Assembly (NCBI GenBank): GCA_037974665.1
Contig: CM075764.1
Coordinates: 115,816,325 to 115,880,324, forward strand
Direction: 5' to 3'
From: Ehretia macrophylla
Lineage: Eukaryota > Streptophyta > Magnoliopsida > Boraginales > Ehretiaceae
Length of the DNA stretch: 64,000 nt
Position 1 is the first letter of the stretch. Every line of letters begins with the position of its first letter. The notes beneath the pieces were generated by a model. The model did no database searches. It was not told the origin of the DNA and saw only the letters and a program-made list of their open reading frames with translations. This document shows positions 22,823-35,969 of this stretch, piece after piece. Made by a program: the position numbers and the translations under genes.

Positions 22823-23334
22823 TGTTTGACAGCTCTGCGCAGTGATTTTGCGAAAGCCATATCTCATTCGTTTTAACTCCGAATTGAGTCCCGTTTGATT
22901 CTAGAACTATCTACATTCGATAAGCTTCGATTATATACCAAAATAAAGTTAATTGGATGTTGGGATCATAGATAAACTAACTGTATAAGTTAGGGCTTGT
23001 GTAACTCTTCTATTTCATTTCACTTGCTTAGCCTACCTTGCCTCTTTCTTTGCACACTTTGTCCCTTTGTTTCTAACTTGTTCCATGACCCTTTTCGGTA
23101 AATTATTGGGTAGGAGTTGAACATAAAAGTTAGCCTTCACCTTAAACATGTAAATACATTGCCTTGAACCTAGCTATGAGCACCGAGCTAGCATGAACTT
23201 CTTATTGCATTTGTGATCATTCTTGGCTATCGGAGGAATCCTACTTGGTTGATCCTCTCATGCATGTTTATATGTTATATGAACTCTAATTGGATTATGA
23301 TTATACTGTATGTGTTTAATTGTTATCACTAACC

Positions 23335-23359
23335 GGTGGCAACCTACTTTGTTGCCTCC
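23335..23359 (+). promoter_or_regulatory. Family B version of stem-loop 1
   Basis: GGTGGCAAC, CTACTTT, GTTGCCTCC. Eight of nine positions pair. The loop and inner stem are identical to family A (7789-7814), while the bulged T of family A is absent. Confidence 0.55.
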
Positions 23360-23482
23360 GAGCTTGTTTCTATATTTGAAATCCACTCTCGCTTGGTGAA
23401 TTCTCCTTGGAGAGATGGAAGTTATATAAATGATATAATTAAGCAATATAATGGACCCCATGGTAGAAGTTTTGGTACCGCC

Positions 23483-23501
23483 TGGGCGGCATTGGGCTTG
23501 C
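23483..23501 (+). promoter_or_regulatory. Island shared by LTR families A and B
   Basis: GGGCGGCATTGGGCTTGCC matches GGGCGGCATCGGGCTTGCC of family A (for example 28121-28140) at 18 of 19 positions, although neighbouring sequence is poorly alignable. Function unknown. Confidence 0.6.
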
Positions 23502-23952
23502 CAGGACGGACAGGCTACCATGGCATTAGGGTGTATATCCGGATTTCATCCTTGTAATTTGGTGTATGGGGTTATGACATCGATGAAGCAGCGAGATTGG
23601 CCATCTCTAGCATTTGCAACCATTCTCACTTGGTCTCTTGAGGTCCTCGGAGGAAAGCGTTGCCCGTATCCTTTTATTATATGTTCAACCACTCTCATTC
23701 AGGGAGAAGAGTTGATTACTTGTTCACATGTTTAATTTTGTTGTTAACATATTTGGTTATCTTTGCATTAAAGATTCGGGATACATGTTCTCTATTAGTA
23801 CTACTTGTTATAAATACTTAAACTGGTCCTTTATCATGTTTTTACCTTGTTTCTTATCAGCTGTTTTGTATGTGCATGGCATGACTTTTCAAAAAGGGTT
23901 TTCTAAATGTCGAAAAATGTTTACGAAAACCTACCGAGACCTTTAACCCTCG

Positions 23953-23972
23953 CTGAGCTAAGTGTAGCTCAT
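23953..23972 (+). promoter_or_regulatory. Family B version of stem-loop 2
   Basis: TGAGCTA, AGTG, TAGCTCA: a perfect 7-bp stem shortly before the CAG at 23993-23995. Family A has TGAGTT / GACTCA in the same place, so pairing is kept while the arms changed. Confidence 0.55.
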
Positions 23973-23994
23973 CCCTTTCCATGACAATCTTTCA

Positions 23995-24075
23995 GGTGAG
24001 ACTGATCCCGAGCCAAGGACTCAAACTGAGGACGAGATTTACATGTGTGACAAGTCAGACTTTTGCTTGCTGTGA
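23995..24075 (+). CDS. Acidic 26-codon frame after CAG in the family B LTR
   Basis: Follows ATCTTTCAG, has no start codon of its own and ends at TGA. It is rich in Glu and Asp in its first half, like the family A frame at the matching place, but I cannot align the two beyond the first residues. Confidence 0.15.
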   Translation, partial: GETDPEPRTQTEDEIYMCDKSDFCLL

Positions 24076-24762
24076 TCATGCTTGTTGCTAATGTGGTTTA
24101 GGGTGTTAAGCTATGTTAATATTGGGCAACTTTATGTATTGTAATTATTCTTTTGGATTCGATGGTTGAAATTTTATTTATTAGTGATAAAGTTTGTATA
24201 ATGTGTTTATTAGAATTAAATTATTAACAAGTGGTGTAATAGTAATGATTAGCAACTTGAATGTCACCTGATGTTTGGTTCGGGAAAAAAAAATCAAAAC
24301 TCATACAGTATCTTGTGCCTTTGCGGACCTAAGAGGAGTAATCTTCTTAAGCCGTGGCATCACGATCCCAGATTTCAAAGCCTTCATAAGTTAAGTTTAT
24401 TCCCGTCTGTGTCATTATTTTGGAATTAGGAACCATTATAAAGATTAAGGAAATGGGGTCGTGACAGTGTTTGTCATAGTTTGTCTAGGAATAATTCTTT
24501 ATGCATTTGTGTCATTAGAATTGTCATAGGAATGTTGGGGAATTAGGGAATCTAGGTAGAATAAAATATAGGAATGTTTGTTAATGAGTTGAATTATGAA
24601 TAGAATAATAGTTAGTGGGAAATGTAAGAATAGTTTAGTATTATTTTATTGTTAGTGGAGTTTGTAGAAAATTTGAATTAGGAATATAATATTGGTTAGT
24701 GGATTGTGTAGGATTATTTTAGTGTCTAGTGCTTTGTGTAGGATTCTTTCTTGATCAACGTG

Positions 24763-25175
24763 GTGGCACGGATTCCTAGGTCTAGGGCATGAATTACGAG
24801 GTAGACACGAACTACGAGGTAAGACACGAACTTTAAGACTAATGCACAGATTCCAATGCAAATGCACGCAACTCTAGATAAATGTATGTAAACCAATACA
24901 AGGCACGTAATTCAATACAATGTATGTAAATTGAGGTACGACTCTTAAACCTAGGTTAGGACACGCAATTCAAGGTTAGGGCACACAAAATGAGATAACA
25001 CACGCAATTTGAAGTCGGGGCACGTAAGTCGAAGATTAGGGCACATAATTCTAGGTTAAGGCATGTATAACGAGGCATGCACAAAAATCAAGACAGGGCA
25101 CGTAATCCAAGGTCGGTCATATAATTTTAGGTCTAAGGCACGCAAATCGAGGTAGGACACGTTATTCGGGGTCAG
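24763..25175 (-). repeat. Expanded GCAC array at the LTR start (complement strand)
   Basis: The complement of the GTGC array is spread over about 410 bp here against about 200 bp in the other LTRs. CACG or CAC-type motifs repeat at intervals of about 20 bases, so the unit has roughly doubled in number. Confidence 0.7.
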
Positions 25176-25183
25176 GCTTCACA

Positions 25184-25943
25184 CCGAAAATAGACGTAGC
25201 CGATCAAGCTTGTTGCCTTTGTCGTAGAGCTCTCAAATAGATTTCCAACGGTATGCTATGCGCCGCGTAACTCCTTACGGATCAAAAGTTATGGGCACTG
25301 GATCGACAGATACTTGGTCGCAAGCCCCACGCCCTCGGTTTGCGGGCCCTGCCTCTACATGAAGTGAAGTTGTCTTGCCTAAGGTATTGTGGGATTCGGT
25401 AATAGAAATGTGATGGATTAGGTTGTTGTCCTTTTCGAGGCTCATGACGTACGATCCAAGACGAAAAAAATAGCGAAAAAGAAGAAAAGTGTCTCAAAAC
25501 TGATGAAAATGTTCAATTTTGGACACCAAAAATAGGCGCAGTCAAGTAGGCTTGTTGCCCCCGTCGTAGAGCTCTCGGAGAGCTTTCCAACGGTATGCTT
25601 TGCGCTGCGTAACTCCTTACGGATCAAAAGTTATGGGCACGTGAGCGACAGATACCTGGTCACAAGCCCCACGCCCTCGATTTGCGGGCCCAGCCTCTAC
25701 GTGAAGTGAAGTTGTCTTGCCCAAGGTGTCATGGGATTCGGTAATAGAAATGTAATGGATTAGGTTGTCGTCCTTTTCGCGGCTCACGACGTATGATCCG
25801 GGATGGAAAAACAGTGGAAAAGAAGAAAAGTGTCCCAAAACTGATGAAAACGTTCGATTTTGGGCTCCGAAAATAGGCGTAGCCGAGTAGGTTTATTGCC
25901 CCCGTCGTAGAGCTCTCGGAGAGCTTTCCAACGGTATGCTGTG
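25184..25943 (+). repeat. 341-bp satellite, block 3 (about 2 monomers)
   Basis: Resumes with CCGAAAATAG exactly at the phase where block 2 ended and stops at GGTATGCTGTG. Same orientation as the other blocks. Confidence 0.95.
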
Positions 25944-28900
25944 TGTGAGGCCCGACCTCGATTTGCGTACGATACCTCATTTCGTGTGGCCTAACCTAGA
26001 TTTGCGTACCGTGACTTAGGTTTAAGAATTGTGTTTCATTTTATGTGCCTTGCATTGAGTTACGTGCATTCATTTAGGGTTGCGTGCATTTACTTAGAAA
26101 ACGTGCGTTCATCTCGTAGTTCGTGCCTACCTCGTAGTGCGTGCCCTAGACCTAGGAAAGCGTGCCCTCACGCTAATCAAGAAAGCATCTTACACGAAGC
26201 ACTAGATCATCAATTAATCCTACAAATTCCACTAAGTAATATTAAATTACTAATTCAACCCACTAGAACACAAAATCTCACAAAAAGCTAGACATTCCTT
26301 ATTCTTTATTCCTTATTCTTTTTGCACTTTCAACACACAATTAAATAATGCTCAAAAGGTGACAAAAAAAATCATATTTTTAGATGCCTTGGCCGACCAC
26401 CACATGGGCTTTTATGCTTGCTTGCTCAATTCAAAATTAATTCTAGACAATGCTATGACAAGTTATGACACAAATGCATAAAAAATTAGCTCAAAGGCAT
26501 CCCAAAAGCTTCCAAATCTCGACAAGGCTCCTTGCCCATGCTAGGTGATTCAAAAATCAAGCTTCTTGAAGACAGAAACCTGATTTTTTTGTATGCCCAA
26601 GGCCGAACATGCTTCATCAATTGTAAGGCCTTCATTCTTTGTCATGTTCTCTCATTCTCCTCACATTTCTCTCTCTCCCTCTCATTCTTCTCTCTCTCTC
26701 TCGGCCTTGGCTGAGTTTCATCTTACCATAGCTCATCTTCATCATTCCATGGTGCATCAAGGCAAGCGAGAAGGTAGAGAACTCGACCAAGCTAGCTAAG
26801 TTGCAAGAATCACACATGCAAGCTTTTTGAACAACCATTTCGGCCTTGGTGAGTTTGCTAGCTTCCATTTCTTTTCTTCTTGTTCTAACCACATGCACCT
26901 ACTAAGAACTTGGTCACTAAGCTAGGAAAAATAGAGAGAAATCGGGTGGTGTCTCGGCTAAGCAAGGAAGAAGACCAAATTTGTGCTTCATCAAAGTTTT
27001 GTGCATCTTCTTGTTGATTTGCTAAGGTGAGGGCTAAAACTTCTTGAAAATCTTTCAAAAATCCACATGCATGCTCTTAAATGTATGTCCTTGCTTCTGT
27101 ACTTGAGTTATATGTGTGTTCATAAGCTTTTACAACCATGCATGTCAAGATTTTGGGTTGAAGGTGATGATAGATGAAATCGGGTTTTGTGACAGCTCTC
27201 TGTCTTGTTGTTAGGTCCTCAAAATGGCAAATCATTAAAATGTGTCCAAATCTGGAAGTCTGGAAAAAAATGAAGCAGGTTTTGGTAGATGCACTGACTT
27301 TGTAGAAAAAACTAGTTTTGACTTAGTAAATGATGTCCAAAATGCATGAAATTTGGTTCTGGACATTTTTGTCAGAAATGGACTAAGGCTAAATCTGACC
27401 CTAAGGACCTCAAAAACAACAAGTATTGAAATGTGTGCAAATCTGGACAGTTTTGTGCAATCCCACTGTTTTGGCTATAACGATTGGACCCGAACTCCAA
27501 ATGATGCAAGGTTTGTTTCTGATTTTAGTTCACTTCTTAAGATTTAATTTGACATCTTATTCACTGGAATTGGAGATTATTTGCTTGTCTTAATGATTGT
27601 AAGAAAACAGCCTATTGCAGTGAGGGTTTCACTTAGTTATATTCTTAGAAAATTTGTTGTAACTTCTCTTGTGGTATTAAATGCTTGGGATTGTGGCATT
27701 GGGATATTGTGTGTAATTATATGTTTAGTAGGCTTCCCGTAGTTGCCCTTATAACCCTAAATGTGATTTTGATCATTGCACGTTGACAAATAGGCCTTTC
27801 TTGCATCCGAACCCACGTAGATGTTGTTGCATGTTGAATAGTCTTATTATTTGATTACGTGGACTTTGAATTGAGTTATATGACTTGATTTACGTGCGTA
27901 CATGGCTGCCCGTTTAATGTTCATATAACTCCATATGCCTTTCAAGTGAAATTACTTGTCTTATCGTGCCTCGCTTGTTCACTTGTCAATGTGCAATCTT
28001 ATGACTATCCAGAGGCAACCTACTTTGTTGTCCTCCTAATGTGATATATTAAATGTCATAAATGTGCATTGCATATAAGGTTGCAACCTTTCATTCTGGC
28101 GTGGTAGCGTTCACGCACACTGGGCGGCATCGGGCTTGCCGGTGCAACCGTGACTACCATTGTTCAATTCCCTCTCTCGCTTGGGGGCTAGACTTCCTCA
28201 GAGAGTTGTGTCGTAGGATTTCGGGGTACATCCGGAGTACACCCACTTGGCGTGATAAGGGGATGATTTGAAGTCGGCTGCAACAACTGAGAGCAAAAGC
28301 TCACCGTTTCCTTTTCACTATGTGTATAAGTACTCTCGCTTGATTCCTAGAGGACCTCGGGGAGGAAAGATGGGTAATTGTGTTCCTTTACTTTTATATT
28401 ATTTTTATGTACTTAATTGTGTTATATTCATGCTTGCAAAGGGATTTTCATAAGTTGAACCGGAAAATGAATTTCAAAACCTATTTCTTGTGCCCCCTCG
28501 CTGAGTTCATAAGGACTCACCCTCTTTTATCATCTCAGGTGAAGAAGATCAAGAACAGGTACCCGAGGACGACGTGCCTAACGATGATTCCTTGGAGTGA
28601 TTGCCTGTCCTATGTGCTTTGCGTGATTATGGCTATTTGTGAACACTATGCTACTTGAAGACTATTTCTTTTATGCTGCTTGTTGTTTGTAATGTAAAAG
28701 ACCCCCGTTGTAATTTGGGGTCTAATTTTGGTTTGTACTGATATAAACTAGACAAACACTACTATGGTCATTTTGCTATTATTACTACCAGTATCTATAA
28801 TAGGATTACAAAGTATTAGGTAAGGTCTAAGTAAAATGAACCAACCAAATCTTAAGCAGGTACTCGTGGTTAAGCTAAGATCAACAGGTACTTTTGTAAC

Positions 28901-29227
28901 GAGGATAAACAAACAAACGAGACATAGTATCATGCTAGGTTATTAATCAAACGAGACATCGAGATAACCAGTAGGCATTTCAATTGATGGTAAATAGTAA
29001 TCCTAGTTGGAAATGAAATTGAGATTGAAAAATTTGTGGCGTTTAAAGAATTAGGTCAAACCAAAGAGCCCAATTATAGCCGTTATGCTGCCAGTTTTCC
29101 AGAGAATTTATGAAATTTAAGCCAAAATGTTAAGTGTTAAACCTTCGTAAACGGTTAAGTTGTGATATGACTTGAATTTTAGATCACACCCTAGTCTAAC
29201 CTTTATAGGCCGGGTTGGGGCGTGACA
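25944..29227 (+). mobile_element. Solo LTR (family A), plus strand
   Basis: Begins TGTGAGGCCC and ends GGGCGTGACA, 3,284 bp, with a perfect 5-bp duplication CTGTG (25939-25943 and 29228-29232). No internal region is present. It is shorter than its relatives because of two internal deletions, near 27210 (part of the 212-bp duplication) and near 27715. Stem-loops, the 69-codon frame (28062-28271), the acidic frame (28538-28600) and GACCCC / GGGGTC (28700-28722) are kept. Confidence 0.95.
28538..28600 (+). CDS. Acidic 20-codon LTR frame, intact copy
   Basis: Same frame and length as at 8334-8396, differing mainly by silent or conservative changes (for example AAT/AAC and GAA/GAG), and also after TCATCTCAG. 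See 8334-8396. Confidence 0.22.
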   Translation, partial: GEEDQEQVPEDDVPNDDSLE

Positions 29228-30899
29228 CTGTGCGCCGCGTAACTCCTTACGGATCAAAAGTTATGGGTACCGGAGCGACGGATACCTGGTCACAAGCCCT
29301 ACGCCCTCGATTTGTGGGCCCAACCTCTACGTGAAGTGAAGTTGTCTTACCCAAGGTTCTGTAGGATTCGGTAATAGAAATGTGATGGATTAGGTTATCG
29401 TCCTTTTCGCGGCTTACGACGTACGATCCGGGACGAAAAAACAGCGGAAAAGAAGAAAAGTGCGCCGAAGCTGATGAAAATGTTCAATTTTAGGCCCCAA
29501 AAATAGGCACAACCGAGCAGACTTGCTTCCCCGGTCGTAGAGCTCTCGAAGAGCTTTCCAACGGTATGCTGTGCACCGCGTAACTCCTTGCAGATCAAAA
29601 GCTATGGGCACCGAAGCGACCGATACCTGGTTACAAGCCCCATGCCTTCGATTTGCCGGCCCAGCCTCTACATCAAGTGAAGTTGTCTTGCCCAAGGTGA
29701 CATGGGATTCGGTAATAGATATGTGATGGATTAGGTTGTCGTCCTTTTCGCGGCTCACGACGTACGATCAAGGATGGAAAAACTGCGGAAAAGAAGAAAA
29801 GGGTCCCGAAATAGATGAAAACATTGGATTTTGGGCTCCGAAAATAGGCCCAGTAGACCAGGCTTGTTGCCTTCGTCGTAGAGCTCACAGAGAGCTTTCC
29901 AATGGTATGCGATGTGCCGTGTAACTCCTTACGGATCAAAAGTTATGGGCACCGGAGCGACGAATACCTGGTCACAAGCCCCACGCCCTAGATTTGCGGG
30001 CCCAGCCTATACGTCAAGTGAAATTGTCTTGCCCAAGGTGCTGTGGGATTTGCTAATAGAAATGTGATAGATTAGGTTGTCGTCCTTTTCGTGGCTCACG
30101 ACGTACGATCCGGGATGGAAAAATAGCGGAAAAGAAGAAAAGTGTCCCGAAATAGATGAAAACGTTCGATTTTAGGCTCTGAAAATAGGGACAGTCGACC
30201 AAGCTTCTTGCCTTCGTCGTAAAGCTCTCAGAGAGCTTTCCAATGGTATGCTGTGCGCCGCGTAACTCCTTACGGATCAAAAGTTATGGGCACCGGAGTG
30301 ACGGATACCTGGTCATAAGCCCCACGCCCTCGATTTGCGAGCCCAGCCTCTACGTCAAGTGAAGTTGTCTTGCCCAAGGTGCCATGGGATTCGGTAATAG
30401 AAATGTGATGGATTAGTTTGTCATCCTTTTCGCGCCTCATGGCGTACGATCCGGGATGAAAAAATAGCAGAAAATAAGAAAAGTGTCCTAAAACTGATGA
30501 AAACATTCGATTTTGGGATCCGAACACAGGCCCAGCCTAGGAGGCTTGCTGCCCCGTCGTAGGGCTCTCGGAGAGCATTCCAACGGTATGCTGTGCGCCG
30601 CGTAACTCCTTACGGATCAAAAGTTATGGGCACCGAAGCGACAGATACCTGGTCACAAGCCCCACGCTCTCGATTTGCGGGCCCAGCCTCTACGTGAAGT
30701 GAAGTTGTCTTTCCTAAGGATCCGTGGGATTCGGTAATAGAAATGTGATGGATTAGGTTGTCATCCTTTTCGCGGCTCACGACGTACGATCCGGGACGGA
30801 AAAACAGGGAAAAGAAAGAAAAGTGCCCCGAAACTGATAAAAACGATCGATTTTGGGCTCTGAAAATAGACGTAGCCGACCAGCCTTATTGCCTTCATC

Positions 30900-33800
30900 G
30901 TAGAGCTCTCAAAGTGCTTTCCAACGGTATGCTGTGCGCCGCATAACTCCTTACGGATCAAAAGTTAAGGGCACCGGAGCGTCGGATACCTGGTCACAAG
31001 CCCCATGTCCTTTGTTTGCGGGCCCAGCCTCTACGTGAAGTAAAGTTGTTTTGCCCAAGGTACCGTGGAATTCGGTAATAGAAATGTGATGGATTAGGTT
31101 GTCGCCCTTTTCGTGGCTCACGACGTACGATCCGGGACGGAAAAACAGCGGAAAGAAGAAAAGCGTCCCGAAACTGATGAAAACGTACGATTTTGGGCTC
31201 CAAAAATAGGCACAGCCGAGTAGGATTGTTGCCCCCATCGTAGAGCTCTCAGAGAGCTTTCCAACGGTATGCTGTGCTTCACCCTTACGGATCAAAAGTT
31301 ATGGGTACCGGAGCGATGGATACCTGGTCACAAGCCCTACGCCCTCAGTTTGTGGGCCCAGCCTCTACGTGAAGTGAAGTTGTCTTGCCTAAGGTGCCGT
31401 GGAATTCAGTAATAGAAATGCGATGGATTAGGTTGTCATCATTTTCGCGGCTCACGACGTACGATCCGGGACGAAAAAATAGTGGAAAAGAAGAAAAGTG
31501 TCTCGAAATTGATGAAAACGTTCAATTATGGGCTCCCAAAATAGGCGTAGCTGTGTAGGTTTGTTGTCCCCGTCGTAGACCTCTCGGAGAGCTTTCCAAC
31601 GGTATGTTGTACGCCGCGTAACTCCTTACGGATCAAAAGTTATGGGCACCGGAGCGACGTATACTTGGTCACAAGCCCCACGCCCTCGGTTTGCTGGCCC
31701 AGCCTCTACATGAAATTAAGTTGTCTTTCCCAAGGTTTTGTGGGATTCGGTAATAGAAATGTGATGGTTTAGATTGTCGTCTTTTCCGCGGCTCACGACG
31801 TACGATCCGGGACGAAAAAATAGCGCAAAAGAAGAAAAGTATCCCAAAGTTGATGAAAACATTTGATTTTGGGCCCCGAAAATAGGCACAACCGAGCAGG
31901 CTTACTGCCCCGGTAGTAGAGCTCTTAAAGAGCTTTTTAACGGTATGCTGTGCACCGCTTATCTCCTTGTGGATCAAAAGTTATGGGCACCGAAACGACG
32001 GATACCTGGTCTCAAGCCCCATCCCCTCGATTTTGGGGTCTAGCCTCTACGTGAAGTGAAGTTGTCCTAGCCAAGTTTTCATGGGATTCGGTAATAGAAA
32101 TGTGATGGACTAGGTTGTCGTTCTTTTCGCGCCTCACGACGTACCATCCGGGATGAAAAAACGGCGAAAAAGAAGAAAATTGTCCCAAAGTTGATGAAAA
32201 CATTCGATTTTGGGCTCTGAAAATAAGCGCAACCGAGCAGGCTTGCTGCCCCAGTAGTAGAGCTCTCAAAGTGCTTTTCAACGGTATGCTGTGTGCCGTG
32301 TAACTTCTTACGGATCAAAAGTTATGGTCACAAGCCCCACGCACTCGATTTGCGGGCCCAGTCTCTACGTCAAGTGAAGTTGTCTTGCCCAAGGTGCCGT
32401 GGGATTCGGTAATAGAAATGTGATGAATTAGGTTGTTGTCCATTTCGCGGCTCACGACATACGATCCAAGATGGAAAAACTGCGGAAAAGAAGAAAAGTG
32501 TCCCGAAATAGATGAAAACGTTCAATTTTGAGCTCCGAAAATAGGGGCAATTGACCATGCTTGTTGCCTCTGTCGTAGAGCACTTAGAGAGCTTTCCAAC
32601 GATATGCTGTGCGCCGCGTAACTCCTTACGGATCAAAAGTTATGGGCACTGGAGCGACGGATACCTGGTCACAAGCCCCATGCCCTCGATTTGCGGGCCC
32701 AGCCTCTACGTCAAGTGAAGTTGTCTTGCCCAAGGTGCCTTGGGATTCAGTAATAGAAATTTGATAGATTAGGTTGGCGTCCTTTTCGTGGCTCACGGCG
32801 TACGATTCAGGACGAAAAAATAGCAGAAAATAAGTAAAGTGTCCCGAAATTGATGAAAACGCTCGATTTTGGGCTCCGAACACAGGCGTAGCCCAGCAGG
32901 CTTGCTGCCCTCGTCGTAGGGCTCTCAGAGAGCTTTCCAACGGTATGCTGTGAGCCTCGTAACTCCTTACGGATCAAAAGTTATGGGCACCGGAGCGACG
33001 GATACCTGGTCACAAGCCCAACGCCCTCGATTTGCGGGCCCAGCCACTATGTGAAGTGAAGTTGTCTTGCCTAAGGCTCCATGGGATTCGGTAATAGAAA
33101 TGTGATGGATTAGGTTGTCGTCCTTTTCGCGGCTCACGACGTACGATCCGAGGCGAAAAAATAGCGGAAAAGAAGAAAAGTGTCCCGAAACTGATGAAAA
33201 CGTTCGATTTTGGGCTTCGAAACCAGACGTAGCCGACCAGCCTTATTGCCTTCAATCGTAGACCTCTCAGAGAGCTTTCCAACGGTATGCTGTGCGCCGC
33301 GTAACTCCTTACGGATCAAAAGTTATGGGCACTGGAGCGTCGGATACCTGGTCACAAGCCCCACGTCCTTTGTTTGCGGGCCCAGCCTCTACGTGAAGTG
33401 AAGTTGTTTTGCCCAAAGTACCATAGGATTCGGTAATAGAAATGTGATGGATTAGGTTGTCGTCCTTTTCGTGGCTCACGACGTACGATCTGGGACGAAA
33501 AAATAGCGCAAAAGAAGAAAAGTGTCCCGACACTGATGAAAATGTTTGATTTTGGGCTCTGAAAATAGGCGCAGCTGAGTTGGATTGTTTCCCCCATCGT
33601 AGAGCTCTCAGAGAGCTTTCCAACGGTATGTTGTGCTCCACCCTTACGGATTAAAAGTTATGGGCACCGGAGCGACAGATACCTGGTCACAAGCCCTACG
33701 CCCTCAGTTTGCGGGCCCAGCCTCTACGTGAAGTGAAGTTGTCTTGCCCAAGGTACCATGGGATTCGGTAATGGAAATGCGATGGATTAGGTTGTCATCC

Positions 33801-34545
33801 TTTTCGCCGCTCACGACGTACGATCCGGGACGAAAAAACAGCGGAAAAGAAGAAAAGTGTCCCGAAACTGATGAAAAAAATTCAATTTTGGGCTCCGAAA
33901 ATAGGAGCAGCCGAGCAAGCTTGCTATTCCCGTCATAGAGCTCTTGGAGAGCTTTCCAACGGTATGTTGTGCGCCACGTAACTCTTTACGGATCAAAAGT
34001 TATGGGCAACGGAGCGACGGATACCTAGTCATAAAGCCCATGGCATCGATTTGCTGGACCAGCCTCTACGTGAAGTGAAGTTGTCTTGCCCAAGGTTCCG
34101 TGGGATTCGGTAATAGAAATGTGATGAAATAGGTTGTCTTCCTTTTCGCTGCTCACGACGTACGATCCGGGACGGAAAAACAGCGAAAATGAAGAAAAGT
34201 GTCCCGAAACTGATGAAAACTTTGATTTTGGGCTCCGAATATAGGCGTAACCGACTAGGCTTGTTGCCTTCGTCGTAGAGATCTCGGAGAGTTTTCTACC
34301 GGTATGATGTGCACCGCGTACCTCTTTACGGATCAAAAGTTATGGGCAATGGAGCGACAGATACCTGGTCACATGCCCCACGCCCTCAGTTTGCACACCC
34401 AACCTCTACATGAAGTGAAGTTGTCTTGCCCAAGGTGCCGTGGGATTCGTTAATAGAAATGTGATGGATTAGGTTGTCATCTTTCTCGCAGCTCATGACG
34501 TACGATCCGGGACGGATAAACAGCACAAAAGAAGAAAAGTGTCCC
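30900..34545 (+). repeat. Higher-order repeat, copy 1 (partner at about 35970-39620)
   Basis: Diagnostic variants recur at a near-constant offset: 31274 and 36346, 32321 and 37393, and 32951 and 38023 are each exactly 5,072 bp apart. Later pairs (33905/38981, 34291/39366, 34385/39461) are 5,075-5,076 bp apart. Similarity fades near 34550. Ends are approximate. Confidence 0.85.
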
Positions 34546-35148
34546 AAAACTGAACGTTCCTTTTTGGGCTCCGAAAATAGGTGCACCGGGTAGGATTGTT
34601 GCCCCCGTCGTAGAGCTCTCAGAGAGCTTTCCAACGGTATACTGTGCACCGTGTAACTCCTTACGGATCAAAAGTTATGGGCACCGGATCGACGGATACC
34701 TGGTCACAAGCCCTACGCCCTCGGTTTGTGGGCCCAGCCTCTACATGAAGTATAGTTGTCTTGCCCAAGGTGTCATGGGATTCGGTAATAGAAATGTGAT
34801 GGATTAGGTTGTCCTTTTCGAAGCTCACGATGCACGATCGGGACGAAAAAACAGCGGAAAAGAAGAAAAGTTTCTCGAAACTGATTAAAATGTTCAATTT
34901 TGGGCTCCGACAATAGGCACAGCCGTGCAGGCTTGTTGCCCCCGTCGTAGAGCTCTCAGAGAGCTTTCCAACGGTATGCTGTGCGCCGCATAACTCCATA
35001 CGAATCAAAAGTTATGAGCTCCGGAGCGATGGATACCTGGTCACATGCCCTACGCCCTCAGTTTACAGGCCCCATCCTCTACGTGAAGTAAAGTTTTCTT
35101 GCCCAAGGTGTTGTGGGATTCTATAATAGATATGTGATGGATTCGGTT

Positions 35149-35371
35149 GTAATCCTTTTTGCGGCTCACGACGTACGATCCGGGACGAAAAAACAGCGCA
35201 AAAGAAGAAAAGTGTCCCAAAACTTATAAAAATATTAGATTTTGGGCTCCAAAATTAGATGCAGCCGAGCATGCTAGATTCCCCCGTTGTAGAGCTCTCA
35301 GAGAGCTTTCCAACGGTATGCTGTGCGCCGCATAACTCCCTAAGGATCAAAGGTTATGGGCACCAGAGCGA
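35149..35371 (+). repeat. Satellite segment nearly identical to 43974-44196
   Basis: Over about 222 bases I find one difference from the segment 8,825 bp downstream, while flanking monomers differ at many positions. This suggests recent sequence transfer (gene conversion) or local duplication. Confidence 0.8.
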
Positions 35372-35969
35372 CGGACACCTGGTCACAAGTCCCACGCCCT
35401 CGATTCGTGAGCCCAGCCTCTACGTGAGGCGAAGTTGTCTTGCCCAAGGTGCCATGGGATTCAGTAATAGAAATGTGATGGATTAGGTTGTCGTCCTTTC
35501 CGCAGCTCACGATGTACGATCCGGGACAAAAAAAAAGCGCAAAAGAAGAAAACTGTCCCAAAATTGATGAAAATATTCAATTTTGGGCTACGAAAATAGG
35601 TGCAACCGAGCAAGCTTGCTGCCCCCATCGTAGAGCTCTCGGAGAGCTTTCTAACGGTATGCTGTGCGTCACGTAACTCCTTACGGATCAAAAGTTATGG
35701 GCACCGAAGCGACGGATACTTAGTCACAAGCCCCACGCCCTCGGTTTGCGGGTCCAGCCTCTACGTGAAGTGAAGTTGTCTTGCAAAAGGTGCGGTGGGA
35801 TTCGGTAATAGAAATGTGATGGAATAGATTGTCGTCAATTTCGCGGCTCACGACGTACGATCCGGGGTGGAAAAACAGCGAAAAAGAAGAAAAGTGTCCC
35901 AAAATTGATGAAAACATTTGATTTTGGTCTCCAAAAATAGACTTAGCCGACCAGGCTTGTCATCTTCGT

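Larger units (their letters stand above)
21819..24466 (+). mobile_element. Nested solo LTR of a second family (family B)
   Basis: Begins TGTAAAACC and ends GGGGTCGTGACA, 2,648 bp, flanked by a perfect 5-bp duplication GTGTT (21814-21818 and 24467-24471). It sits inside the minus solo LTR, and the host LTR resumes exactly at the right flank. No primer site, polypurine tract or coding domain is seen, so it is a solo LTR. It shares short islands with family A but is otherwise different in sequence. The perfect duplication suggests it is younger than its host. Confidence 0.93.
18790..25183 (-). mobile_element. Solo LTR (family A), minus strand, with a nested insertion
   Basis: Begins TGTCACGCCCC, the complement of the family A LTR end, and ends GGCTTCACA, the complement of the LTR start. 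Flanks are CTGAA (18785-18789) and CCGAA (25184-25188), a 5-bp target-site duplication with one substitution, inside the satellite. There is no primer site, coding region or second LTR, so this is a solo LTR left by LTR-LTR recombination. Without the nested copy and its duplicated 5-mer it is about 3.74 kb, longer than its relatives, mainly because the terminal GCAC array is expanded. It is the most diverged family A copy here. Confidence 0.93.

Noticed and set aside
18790..25183. A complete minus-strand element rather than a solo LTR
   Set aside because: The extra length is fully explained by the nested family B LTR with its GTGTT duplication. No primer site, polypurine tract or coding domain is present.
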